Assembly: GCA_905480075.1 (NCBI GenBank)
Contig: CAJQOX010000088.1
Location: 71,675-118,780 of the forward strand
Source of the DNA: an uncultured Aureispira sp.
GTDB taxonomy: Bacteria; Bacteroidota; Bacteroidia; Chitinophagales; Saprospiraceae
Direction of reading: 5' to 3'
Length of the DNA stretch: 47,106 nt
Below, piece after piece: positions 35,245 to 43,974 of this stretch (the stretch's first letter is position 1; each line of letters opens with the position of its first letter). Made by a program: the position numbers and the translations under genes. A model generated the notes under the pieces. It was not told where the DNA came from and made no database searches. It saw only the letters and a list, made by a program, of their open reading frames with translations.

Positions 35245-36624
35245 ATGAATGCCTGGGTTTTGAGAATCTTCATTAGTGCTTTGCTGACTATCTGTCTGCT
35301 GTGTCTCTGCAGGCCGCTGATTCCTCCAATTCCTTCTTCTTCGATGCTGTCGGGTTTGTTTTGGTGCAATAAAGTTGACCCCGGAAAATTATTTGATGTT
35401 GTTTTTATGGGCGATTCACGTATTTATCGTGGTATAGACCCGGAAACAGTCGAAAAGGAACTCGACGAATTTGATAAACCTGAAGTGTTTAATTTTGGCT
35501 TTTCTTCAGCAGGACTTGATACTGCTTTCCTCAATGACGGAGCAAAACTTCTTAACCCTGATGCCGCAAAAAGAATAATTGTACTCGGTGTTTCTCCTTC
35601 TGCCCTTGCAGACGAAAATATGATGAACACTCATTATTATCAGGAAAAAAACAGGCCCGCAACGGAGTTTTGGCAACGTAGGTTTATTAATCCATATCTT
35701 AGTATATTTGATCCCGGTAACCCGGCCCTTATTCGCAATAAATACAGAAAAAATAATGAAGGCTACTTTCAGGAATATAAAATGAATGGATGGATCGCCT
35801 CTGTAAAAAAACCGATTGATGTCTGGAAAGATCATTGGATGATCGAACAAGGGTACAAAAAGGCTGAATGGAGCTTGAAATATCAAAAGTTTCTGATTGA
35901 TAAAATTGCCGAATGGGAAAAATCAGGAATTCAGGTCTTTGCCTTCAGACCTCCAGCCGTCAAACATTTCGAAAAATCTGAAAATGAATTTAGTGATTTT
36001 CACGAAAAGGCTATCGCTGCTCAGATAGAAGCAGCAGGAGGTGAATGGATTGTCGTCGAAGATAGATATTCCTATCAAACTTACGATGGAAATCACCTGA
36101 TGAAATATTCCGCACAAAGACTTTCGGCATTTCTGGGTAATGCTATTTCTAAATGCCTGAAAAATACTTCAAAAATCCATCTGCTAACTACTCTGAACGA
36201 CTTTGAAAGTCCTGAAATGAAATACTGGCAACTTGTAGCCATGGACAAAAAAAATGCCTTCAATGGAAATAGTGGACACTTGGTCCTCCCGAAGACTTTC
36301 TCTGCAGCTTTTGTGCTGCCTTTAGATGAATTGCCAAATAATAAATTGATGATTCGTACTTCCTGTTGGATGAAATCTGTAGATATTAATGTTAATTCCA
36401 ACTCTTATCTCGTAATATCAGTAGAATCTGAAGGAGAATCTTTATTTTGGCAGGGTCAAAAGATTTTTGATCATATTCTCGACAAATCTGATTGGAACAG
36501 AGTGATGCTCTCAGCTTCTTATCTGAATAACAAGCCCGGGGCTGTACTCAAAGTTTATGTCTGGAATAATAGCAAAATACCGGTCTCTATAGATAATTTT
36601 AAAATTCAGATCGATAGAGAGTAA
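35245..36624 (+). CDS. membrane-anchored SGNH acyltransferase/esterase-like protein with C-terminal beta module
   Basis: A 459-residue protein with one N-terminal membrane segment (about 5-24) and a periplasmic SGNH-like domain (about 50-310). Block I reads GDSRIYRG (nucleophile Ser58), and the catalytic Asp/His pair is probably YDGNH (D281, H284). It is likely the soluble partner that completes acyl transfer begun by the adjacent MBOAT protein, as AlgJ/AlgX do for alginate. Residues about 318-456 form an extra domain (NDFESPEMKYW, then SDWNRVMLSASYL, then LKVYVWNN...VSIDNFKIQI) that closely resembles the C-terminus of the GT39-like protein two genes downstream. Spacing to the next gene is 7 bp, so it is surely in one operon. 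Confidence 0.85.
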   Translation: MNAWVLRIFISALLTICLLCLCRPLIPPIPSSSMLSGLFWCNKVDPGKLFDVVFMGDSRIYRGIDPETVEKELDEFDKPEVFNFGFSSAGLDTAFLNDGAKLLNPDAAKRIIVLGVSPSALADENMMNTHYYQEKNRPATEFWQRRFINPYLSIFDPGNPALIRNKYRKNNEGYFQEYKMNGWIASVKKPIDVWKDHWMIEQGYKKAEWSLKYQKFLIDKIAEWEKSGIQVFAFRPPAVKHFEKSENEFSDFHEKAIAAQIEAAGGEWIVVEDRYSYQTYDGNHLMKYSAQRLSAFLGNAISKCLKNTSKIHLLTTLNDFESPEMKYWQLVAMDKKNAFNGNSGHLVLPKTFSAAFVLPLDELPNNKLMIRTSCWMKSVDINVNSNSYLVISVESEGESLFWQGQKIFDHILDKSDWNRVMLSASYLNNKPGAVLKVYVWNNSKIPVSIDNFKIQIDRE

Positions 36625-36631
36625 CTCATTT

Positions 36632-38416
36632 ATGAAATCAAGCAGGAAATATATTCTGATTAACGATTTGTTGACGCATCTTTCTTACGGAATTTGGGCT
36701 TTTCTCGCGCTGTGGTTTTTTCAGGAAAGACTCTACAGTGATGCTGGATTTTTTATCTCTAAAGTAGTGCATTACGAATCTTTCTGGATGGAACTCAATC
36801 GCTTTATGCGAGTTTTCTCTCAGTGGCTGCCGCTCGTGTGTATTAAACTGAACCTAGACCTCAAAACGGTTTTACTGGCTTATTCCCTCGGGCACGTTCT
36901 CTTTTTTTATGCTGTCTTTCTCTTTGGCAGATACCGTTTAAAGAATCATTTTATCGGGTGGCTACTCATTCTTACTCAAACCGTAGGGATTTTGTGGGGT
37001 TTTTGTGCCCCGGGATATGAATTGTATTATGTTACTGCTTTCCTCGCCGTTTTCGCTGTTGTTCTCAATAAAAATGAATTCTCCCCTAAAAATATTGTCT
37101 TCTTGTTTCTCCTGATCATTACTATGGTCGTCAATTATCAATTGATTATTTTTATGGTCGCAGGTATCGTTTTATTACATTTTGAAAAACATAAATTCAA
37201 GTACTTAAAATTATATGCTTTTATTGCTTTTTCTGTTCTTGCTTGCTTTGTTTTTAAACAGTCTCTTACCGCTCATAGCTATGAGGTAGCAAAAATGGAG
37301 AATTTTATCCTCAATCTCACTTCTCGTTCTTATGGTTGGAACGACTATATATTGCCACTCTTATCTTTTTATTACCAATATTATCTGGAATTAGGTTTTA
37401 TTGCCTGCCTCACTTTTGCCTTGTATTTAAAAGATAAAAAGTACTTAATGGCTGTTTCTTATTTGCTTTTTTTATTGCTTACTCAGTATATTATTGCTTT
37501 GACTTATCCGGGTATCAGACATTCCCGTTATCAGGAACAGTGCTTCTACCCTTTGATTTTTGTTACATGCTTCCCTCTGTTGATGGACCTGAAAAATAAA
37601 TTTTCTCCCCGGGCAAAATGGATTTTGACTTTTTCTCTGTTCTCTCTTGTAGTTTATCGGTTTGTAGCAATTTCTGTTAATATCAAACCCTTTACTCATA
37701 GGGTCGATTATATGCACAGAATTATTATGGCAGGCCAAAAAATGGAGGGCAATAAATTTATTATGAAAGAGGATTGGTGGAATCCACTCTTCGCAGGTAC
37801 TTCATTTACCCTTGGTATGGAGTCTATGTTGATTTCCGGCCTCGACCCCGACAGGAAAACTATTCATATTATCAGAGATACTGAATGGTATGCTTCCCGA
37901 AATGCTGAAACCCTGAATAATCCCAACCTATATATGTTTACTTACAGAAGCTTTTATGATCGGACTGATAGTATTTATAATCACAAAAGTGTAAATTCAA
38001 AATATTTTGATTTTCCTCCGGGAAAGTACAGATTCCTTAATGGAAATGCACCTCCTGTTGACAGTATTTCTTATCTGCATAAAAACCTGAATATTAAAAC
38101 GTATACTCAGGGGCATTATACAGTAGGTTCTCAGGCTAATGTTTTGATAAAACTTATTAATGAGGATACACTTTCACTGAACTCAGCTCAAATTAAAATA
38201 GGCTATCATTGGTGGAAAGATGGCAAAATAGTATTTTGGGAAGGTATCCGGAATCACCTCGAAATTGATTTGTTGCCTAAGGAGGAATATTATCAGTATA
38301 TTATGGTTCAGATGCCCCCGGAACCAGGGAATTATGAATTGCAGGTAGACCCCATTGCAGGTGATTCTCTGGGATGGATGAATTTTAATCGAAGGGTATC
38401 CGTAATTGTTGAATAG
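36632..38416 (+). CDS. polytopic membrane protein with C-terminal periplasmic domain
   Basis: I cannot name the family with certainty. The 594-residue product has roughly ten membrane segments in its first 380 residues, with a possible GT-C-like layout, and a motif GIRHSRYQEQCFYP near residue 290. A soluble region follows (about 365-480), then a C-terminal module (about 485-594) with KIGYHWWKDGKIVFWEGIRN-type sequence (split: GYHWW, WEGIRNHLEIDLLP) and MPPEPGNYELQVDPI. That pattern is known from beta-sandwich modules attached to glycosyltransferases and other glycan enzymes. A transferase, flippase or polymerase for a surface glycan is plausible. It sits 7 bp after the SGNH gene and 11 bp before the glycosyltransferase gene. 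Confidence 0.75.
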   Translation: MKSSRKYILINDLLTHLSYGIWAFLALWFFQERLYSDAGFFISKVVHYESFWMELNRFMRVFSQWLPLVCIKLNLDLKTVLLAYSLGHVLFFYAVFLFGRYRLKNHFIGWLLILTQTVGILWGFCAPGYELYYVTAFLAVFAVVLNKNEFSPKNIVFLFLLIITMVVNYQLIIFMVAGIVLLHFEKHKFKYLKLYAFIAFSVLACFVFKQSLTAHSYEVAKMENFILNLTSRSYGWNDYILPLLSFYYQYYLELGFIACLTFALYLKDKKYLMAVSYLLFLLLTQYIIALTYPGIRHSRYQEQCFYPLIFVTCFPLLMDLKNKFSPRAKWILTFSLFSLVVYRFVAISVNIKPFTHRVDYMHRIIMAGQKMEGNKFIMKEDWWNPLFAGTSFTLGMESMLISGLDPDRKTIHIIRDTEWYASRNAETLNNPNLYMFTYRSFYDRTDSIYNHKSVNSKYFDFPPGKYRFLNGNAPPVDSISYLHKNLNIKTYTQGHYTVGSQANVLIKLINEDTLSLNSAQIKIGYHWWKDGKIVFWEGIRNHLEIDLLPKEEYYQYIMVQMPPEPGNYELQVDPIAGDSLGWMNFNRRVSVIVE

Positions 38417-38427
38417 ATTTTATTTTT

Positions 38428-40383
38428 ATGACCAGGGAAATTCCTACATTTTTTAACCGAATATCTGCTCTTTTCTTGCTTTGTCTTGGAACAGGGCTTA
38501 TTCTGCGTATCGGCAACCCCTTTGAGCTTTCCTTTATTAATGACGAATTAAGTACATGGTCTAAAGTTAGTTATGATTCAGTTTCTGATGTTATCAATAA
38601 TATCAGAGACGTAGATTCTCACCCGGTAGGAATGTATGTTTTTGCTTATTTCTGGACTTCAGTATTTGGTACTTCTGAATGGGCATTGAAATGCCCTTTC
38701 CTGATCATGTCTTTTTTCTCCATGATCCTGGTTTTTAGGATCGCCTCTGTCTGGTTTAATGAAAAAGCTGCACTTTTAATTCTGGCTTATTTTTGCTCTC
38801 TGCAGTTTCCTGTTTGGTGGAGTTCTATAGCAAGACAATATCAAAGTGGCTTGTTCTGTACCCTGCTCATGGCTTTTTTCTGGACTAAATTATTAGTGGA
38901 AAACAGCAATAGTAAATGGCATTGGCTTGGCTTTGTTCTTGCAGGTGCAGCCTCTATGTATAACCACTATTTTAGCCTCATATTTGCTGCAACAATCGGA
39001 TTGTCAGGCCTTTTTCTACTTAGAAAAAAAATAGTGCTTAAATATATTTTTGCCGGTCTGTCTATGGTTTTGCTCTTTGTTCCTCATTGGGAAATTACGA
39101 ACTATCAAATGCTAAACGCTGATGGTCATAAATGGTATGATGTCCCGGGTCCTGATTTTTTATTTAATCACTTGTTTTATATTTTTCATTATTCTTTCTT
39201 CTGCCTCGGCCTGATATGCGTGCTGTTCTTCTCTTCTGTCTTTTTTTATCAAAAAAAAACTGATAATGCTCTTCCTCAACTCAGACCGATTGCCCTATTT
39301 TGGTTCTTGTTCCCTCTCTTGTTTGGTTACTTTTACTCTGTTTATAATTCTCCTGTATTAAGAACCTCTCACCTCTTGTTCTCCTTTCCTTTTCTTCTGT
39401 TTTTTCTATTGTCTTTTATCTCAAAGAATGTATCTCCCAAATTATTGACAAGCGCCGTTATTCTTGTTCTTATTGTGAATGTTTCTACGCTCGTTCTGGT
39501 CCGAAAACATTTTCAAACTACTAATTCTCACCCCTATAAACCTTTTATAGGTATGACCAAAGCTTTTCTTGAAACCCATGACCGCGAAGATGTTATGATT
39601 GTCTTGGGGGAAAATCCTTTGTACCTTCAATATTATAAAAATACCTTAAATGCAAATTTTAACCATACCGAAAGCTTTAAGCCTCCTGTTTCTTTTGTGA
39701 GGTTTCGTGATATGTTGCAAAAATCCAAAGAATCTTTTCTGATTATTGGTGCCCTGCCTGAAGCTCATGTCAGATTGGCCATGGATTATTTCCCCTTTGT
39801 CTGTAAAAAATCTTACGGTATAAATTATGAATATTTTATTTTGTCAAATAAATTTGATAATAAATCTGATTCCCTGATTGTGAATTTTGAATCTGAACTT
39901 AATTTTTTACCAGAAGATAAAGTGGCTAATTGGTCTTTTGATGCCGATAAGGTTGTAGTAGATTCTGTAAATAATGTTTCTTTCTTCGAAATGAATGGTG
40001 AATGGGGGCCGGTCTTTGATAGGGGATTGTCAGATTTGTCTTCTGTAAATCAAATGCTTCACTTTTCTGCAGATATCAGACTAATCGATTCTGCTGATGT
40101 GTTTTCTAAAGGTGTACTGACTCTTGAAATTTATAACCAAAAGGAAAAAATCTGGAAAGGGGTAGAAATTCATCAACAGATTGTTCCGGGTAAGAATTGG
40201 CAGCGTGTTTACCTCTCCCTTCGCTTTGCACACGAAAAGTTTTTTAAGAACCATAAAGATTTTAAAATAAAAGCATACTTTTGGAACAGAAATAAACTAA
40301 AAATTCACATCAAACGTTTTAATGTCCTGATTCATGAGGGAAATCCGCTCTTATATGGAGATACTGATGATGTTATCAGATGA
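38428..40383 (+). CDS. GT39-like (GT-C fold) glycosyltransferase with C-terminal beta module
   Basis: A 651-residue polytopic protein resembling the ArnT/PMT-type GT39 group, which transfer sugars from polyprenyl-phosphate donors on the periplasmic face. The first loop carries an acidic pair (FINDELSTWSK), and a DSHPVGMYVFAYFWTSVFG stretch matches the conserved HPP/LY loop of this group. Next come KCPFLIMSF and the loop SSIARQYQSG. About ten membrane segments end near residue 370. After a soluble stretch, residues about 486-640 form a beta module (VNFESELNFLPEDKVANW, KNWQRVYLSLRF, FKIKAYFWNR, HIKRFNVLI) homologous-looking to the SGNH protein's C-terminus. It is the last of the cassette; gldA starts 58 bp later. 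Confidence 0.86.
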   Translation: MTREIPTFFNRISALFLLCLGTGLILRIGNPFELSFINDELSTWSKVSYDSVSDVINNIRDVDSHPVGMYVFAYFWTSVFGTSEWALKCPFLIMSFFSMILVFRIASVWFNEKAALLILAYFCSLQFPVWWSSIARQYQSGLFCTLLMAFFWTKLLVENSNSKWHWLGFVLAGAASMYNHYFSLIFAATIGLSGLFLLRKKIVLKYIFAGLSMVLLFVPHWEITNYQMLNADGHKWYDVPGPDFLFNHLFYIFHYSFFCLGLICVLFFSSVFFYQKKTDNALPQLRPIALFWFLFPLLFGYFYSVYNSPVLRTSHLLFSFPFLLFFLLSFISKNVSPKLLTSAVILVLIVNVSTLVLVRKHFQTTNSHPYKPFIGMTKAFLETHDREDVMIVLGENPLYLQYYKNTLNANFNHTESFKPPVSFVRFRDMLQKSKESFLIIGALPEAHVRLAMDYFPFVCKKSYGINYEYFILSNKFDNKSDSLIVNFESELNFLPEDKVANWSFDADKVVVDSVNNVSFFEMNGEWGPVFDRGLSDLSSVNQMLHFSADIRLIDSADVFSKGVLTLEIYNQKEKIWKGVEIHQQIVPGKNWQRVYLSLRFAHEKFFKNHKDFKIKAYFWNRNKLKIHIKRFNVLIHEGNPLLYGDTDDVIR

Positions 40384-40441
40384 TTTTCTCAACTCAAGTA
40401 TCTAACGTTAAAAGTGATTTCGCTGCTATAATTTATTTATT

Positions 40442-41347
40442 ATGTCTGTTATTGTAAAAAATCTAACAAAAACTTATGGCACCCAAAATGCCGTAAATAA
40501 TATTAGCTTTGAAGCTAAAAAAGGTGAAATCCTTGGTTTTCTTGGCCCTAACGGTGCCGGAAAAACTACAACTATGAAAATGATTACCTGTTTTATCCCG
40601 CAAACTCTCGGTAGTATCAATGTCTGTGGCTTTGATGTTGAAAAGGATACTATTCAGGTAAGAAAACGTATCGGTTACCTCCCGGAACACAATCCGCTGT
40701 ATCTCGAAATGTACGTAAAGGAGTATTTGCTATTTATTGCAGGCCTCCACAAAATGAAAAATAAATCTGAGGCCGTTGAAAATATGATAGAAAGAACGGG
40801 CCTTACCCTCGAAAGACATAAATTGATTGGGTCCCTCTCTAAAGGTTACCGCCAAAGAGTTGGTCTTGCACAGGCTATGTTGCACGACCCCGAAGTACTC
40901 ATCCTCGATGAACCAACTTCAGGTCTCGACCCCAATCAATTAATCGAAATCCGCAATTTGATCCGAGACCTCGGTAAAGAAAAAACAGTCGTCTTTTCTT
41001 CACATATTATGCAGGAAGTTCAGGTCCTTTGCGATAAAGTGATTATCCTCAATAACGGAAATATGGTGGCAAACGATTCTATCGATGTCCTGCAGGATAA
41101 TATTATTAAAGAAAAACAAATTTCTGTAGAGTTCAGCAAAGATGTTATTGTTAAAAAACTTAAAAATTGCGCTGAAATATCTTCCGTTAATAAACTCGGT
41201 AACGCTAAGTATCTCATTAAAACGAATAGCAAAAAAGATATTCGGCCTGATATTTTTAAATTCGCAGTCAAAGAAAATGTGGTTTTGCTCGAAATGTTTT
41301 CTAAAAGTTCTTCTATAGAAGATGTGTTTCAGGAGGTCACCAAATAA
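40442..41347 (+). CDS. gldA: gliding-motility ABC transporter ATPase GldA
   Basis: ATP-binding subunit of the GldAFG ABC transporter needed for gliding in Flavobacterium. The 301-residue product has Walker A GPNGAGKT (residues 35-42), YLPEHNPLYLEMYVKEYL (typical of GldA), the signature SLSKGYRQRVGLAQAML (about 129-145), Walker B VLILDEPTSGLD, and the H-loop SSHIMQE. A GldA-type C-terminal domain follows. The membrane partners GldF and GldG are not in the window. The gene overlaps nothing, and the SurA-like lipoprotein starts 7 bp after its stop, so the two are co-transcribed. Leu codons are strongly shifted to CTC (14 of 30 by hand count). Confidence 0.88.
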   Translation: MSVIVKNLTKTYGTQNAVNNISFEAKKGEILGFLGPNGAGKTTTMKMITCFIPQTLGSINVCGFDVEKDTIQVRKRIGYLPEHNPLYLEMYVKEYLLFIAGLHKMKNKSEAVENMIERTGLTLERHKLIGSLSKGYRQRVGLAQAMLHDPEVLILDEPTSGLDPNQLIEIRNLIRDLGKEKTVVFSSHIMQEVQVLCDKVIILNNGNMVANDSIDVLQDNIIKEKQISVEFSKDVIVKKLKNCAEISSVNKLGNAKYLIKTNSKKDIRPDIFKFAVKENVVLLEMFSKSSSIEDVFQEVTK

Positions 41348-41354
41348 TTCTAAA

Positions 41355-42203
41355 ATGAAAAAATTGTTGCTGCCATTGATTGTTGTACTCTTGTCTCTTA
41401 TTGCATGCCAGGATAAAACAATTGATAATCCTGATGAAAAACCCCTCGCTAAGGTTGGTGATCAGTTTTTATACCCCTCCGATGCGCTCGGAATTGGAAC
41501 TTGGCTCGGTATGACTGAAAAAGATAGCCTCTATCAACTCAAATTGCATGTCAATAAATGGGTAAGAGATGAATTGATGTTGCAGGTGGCAGAAGATAAT
41601 ATCCCCTTGAATGAACAGATCGAAAGAATGGTCAGAGATTATAAGGCTACGCTGATTATGAATCAATATGAAGAAACCCTCATCAATCAAAGACTAGATA
41701 CCGATGTGACTCCTCATCAACTCGCTGATTATTACAGCAAAAATAAAGAACAGTATATCTCGGGCCTGTCATGGGTCCGTTGCCACTTTGTGAAAGTTAA
41801 TAGAAATGTTGATGGCATCAAAGAACTTAAAAAATGGTTCAAGTCGGAAGAAGGAGTTGCTTTTGAAAAAGTTAAATTGTTTTGTGCTAAAAATAATACT
41901 GTCCATATCCTCAATGAAGATCTTTGGATCGAATACAATAAATTGTCGGATGAAATGCCCGAAAACTCTATCTCCTCCAGACACCGAGAAAGACAATCCG
42001 TTCTCGATAGAATGGATGATTCTTACCAGTATCTTTTACAGATTTTTGAATATAGAGATAAAGATGATGCAACCCCTTTACCTCAGGTCCAGGAAGAAAT
42101 TCACAGGATAATTATTCACCAAAGAAGAAATCAAATTCTGCAGGACATCCGTAGAGAAGTTTTTGAAAATGCAAAAAAAGAAGGGAAATTTGAAATCTAT
42201 TAA
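41355..42203 (+). CDS. SurA-like lipoprotein without PPIase domain
   Basis: A 282-residue lipoprotein (lipobox LIAC). The mature protein begins with KPLAKVGDQFLYPSD, and a helical chaperone-like region follows (VNKWVRDELMLQVAEDNIPL, ADYYSKNKEQYISG). This resembles the SurA N-terminal domain seen in Bacteroidota periplasmic foldases, but I see no parvulin signature (no GG.LG...). It is therefore probably a chaperone only. ATG at 41355 is preferred because it gives a proper lipoprotein signal; an upstream frame start at 41322 would overlap gldA. Next downstream is surA, 196 bp away. Such chaperones deliver outer-membrane and type IX proteins across the periplasm. Confidence 0.82.
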   Translation: MKKLLLPLIVVLLSLIACQDKTIDNPDEKPLAKVGDQFLYPSDALGIGTWLGMTEKDSLYQLKLHVNKWVRDELMLQVAEDNIPLNEQIERMVRDYKATLIMNQYEETLINQRLDTDVTPHQLADYYSKNKEQYISGLSWVRCHFVKVNRNVDGIKELKKWFKSEEGVAFEKVKLFCAKNNTVHILNEDLWIEYNKLSDEMPENSISSRHRERQSVLDRMDDSYQYLLQIFEYRDKDDATPLPQVQEEIHRIIIHQRRNQILQDIRREVFENAKKEGKFEIY

Positions 42204-42265
42204 CCGCTTTTAGGACTTTTTTCTTAAATATCGCTACATTTTTTCCCTTTATTGGCCTGCTGTAT

Positions 42266-42294
42266 AGTTTATCCAAAGATAAACTTTACTTTTG
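42266..42294 (+). promoter_or_regulatory. operator-like palindrome abutting the surA -7 box
   Basis: AGTTTATC (42266-42273) and GATAAACT (42278-42285) form a perfect 8-bp inverted repeat around CAAA. One base later TACTTTTG (42287-42294) matches the -7 consensus TAnnTTTG. The palindrome occupies the promoter spacer, about 105 nt before the surA ATG. There is no clear TTTG -33 box, as expected for an activator- or repressor-controlled promoter. A weak terminator of the upstream gene is the alternative. Confidence 0.5.
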
Positions 42295-42399
42295 TCTCCC
42301 GATTTCCGTTTATGAAATTGAATTATAGGCAATGTTTTTGTTTATACTTATTTGTCTTATGATGTTGCCTTCTTTTTATTGTAAAGTTACTTTATTAAA

Positions 42400-43791
42400 A
42401 TGAAAAAAATTTGGATTCCGGTTCTGCTGTGGACTACTTGTAGCTTTTTTGCTTTGTCGCAGCGTTTGCAAGTAGATAAAGTCGTTGCTGTTGTTGGCAA
42501 TCAAATTATTTTGCACTCCGATATTGAAGCTCAGGTTAAATTAATGCAAAGCCAAAGTCAGGGAGTTGACCTGTCTCCCGATGTGCGATGTTATATTTTT
42601 GATCAACTTTTTGCTAATGCCCTTATGCTCACTGAGGCAGAAAAAGACTCTGTCGTTGTCTCTGACATGGAAGTGCAGACTCAACTCGATAACAGAGTCA
42701 ATACGATCCTGTCTTATATGGGAATGGATGAAAATAAATTCCTGGAGTTTTATAGCATGACCCCGGTTGAAATGAAAGAATTTATGAGGGACCAGATGAA
42801 GGATCAACTCGTTCAGCAACGTATGCAACAACAGGTCATGAAGTCTATCTCCATTACGCCTAAAGAAGTAAAATCATTCTTTGATAGAATCCCCAAAGAT
42901 AGCCTTCCTTACTTTAATTCTGAAGTGGAATTGTCTGAAATTGTTATTAAACCTAAAGTCAACCCTACTGAAGATGCCAGAGCCAGAAAACTCGCAAGAA
43001 ACCTCCTCCTCCAAATTGTTGAGGATTCTGTCGATTTTGAACTGCTAGCCAGAAAATATTCCGATGACAAAGCTTCTGCTGCACTCGGTGGTAACTTGGG
43101 CGTTCAGCCAAGAGGTACGCTCGTTCCCGAATTTGAAGCCGCTGCTTACCAACTCAAAGATGGTGAAGTCTCCGATGTGGTGAAAACTCAGTTCGGGTAC
43201 CATATCATTCAACTAATTAATCGCCTCGGTAATAATATTAATACCAGACATATCCTTATTCGACCGGATATTACTGCTGATGACAGAGAAAAATCTTACC
43301 AGTTTTTAGATAGTGTCAGAAACCTTATACTCGTTGATAGTTTCTCCTTCTCTAAAGCAATTTCTACCTTCTCTGAAGATGACCAAAGCAAAACCAGAGC
43401 CGGTAGAATCTCTAATCCGGCTACAGGGGAACCGTATTTTGAATTGGGTGACCTCGAACCTTCTGTTTACTTCGCTATCGATGGCCTCAAAGAAGGTGAT
43501 ATAACTAAAGTGATTGAATACGATTCCAGAACGGGTGAAAAACAGTTCCGGATTGTTAAAATATTGTCCAGAACTCAACCGCATGCTGCCAACCTTAAAG
43601 ATGATTATTCTAAAATCAGAATGGCGGCTTTGGAAGAAAAAAAAGGCAGACACATTATGAATTGGATAAATTCCAAAATTAGCAATAACTATATTGAAAT
43701 AAAATTGAAAAACCTCAGCGAAAATGACGGCGAAATTACTAAATGTGATGCTATGAAAAAATGGATGTCATCTGATAGTAACAGGCCTTAA
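42400..43791 (+). CDS. surA: periplasmic chaperone / peptidyl-prolyl isomerase SurA
   Basis: A 463-residue periplasmic foldase for outer-membrane proteins (signal cut ALS/QRL). It has the N-terminal chaperone domain (QVDKVVAVVGNQIILHSDIEAQ, split here, about 21-42; MTPVEMKEFMRDQMKDQL), then two parvulin-type isomerase domains. The first (about 180-275) carries ARKYSDDKASAALGGNLG and VPEFEAAAYQLKDGEVSDVV, ending in FGYHIIQL. The second (about 283-395) is less conserved (TRHILIRPD, EGDITKVIEYDSRTGEKQFRIVKIL). A C-terminal helix follows. Its neighbour upstream is a SurA-like lipoprotein, and moxR lies 183 bp downstream. A candidate operator-promoter sits upstream. Leu codons lean to CTC. Confidence 0.93.
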   Translation: MKKIWIPVLLWTTCSFFALSQRLQVDKVVAVVGNQIILHSDIEAQVKLMQSQSQGVDLSPDVRCYIFDQLFANALMLTEAEKDSVVVSDMEVQTQLDNRVNTILSYMGMDENKFLEFYSMTPVEMKEFMRDQMKDQLVQQRMQQQVMKSISITPKEVKSFFDRIPKDSLPYFNSEVELSEIVIKPKVNPTEDARARKLARNLLLQIVEDSVDFELLARKYSDDKASAALGGNLGVQPRGTLVPEFEAAAYQLKDGEVSDVVKTQFGYHIIQLINRLGNNINTRHILIRPDITADDREKSYQFLDSVRNLILVDSFSFSKAISTFSEDDQSKTRAGRISNPATGEPYFELGDLEPSVYFAIDGLKEGDITKVIEYDSRTGEKQFRIVKILSRTQPHAANLKDDYSKIRMAALEEKKGRHIMNWINSKISNNYIEIKLKNLSENDGEITKCDAMKKWMSSDSNRP

Positions 43792-43974
43792 TCCATTTTT
43801 TATTTCTTTCCCTCAGATTATTTAAGCTTATTTTAACTTTACCAAAACTCTTTTTTTAGTTTTTTTTTCCTTTTTTTGTATATCGCTTTTACATAAGAGA
43901 CTTGTGTATTTTATATTATACCTCTTTACTCTCTTGTTTTTTCTTGATAAAGCCTAAATGTAATTACTATTCTT

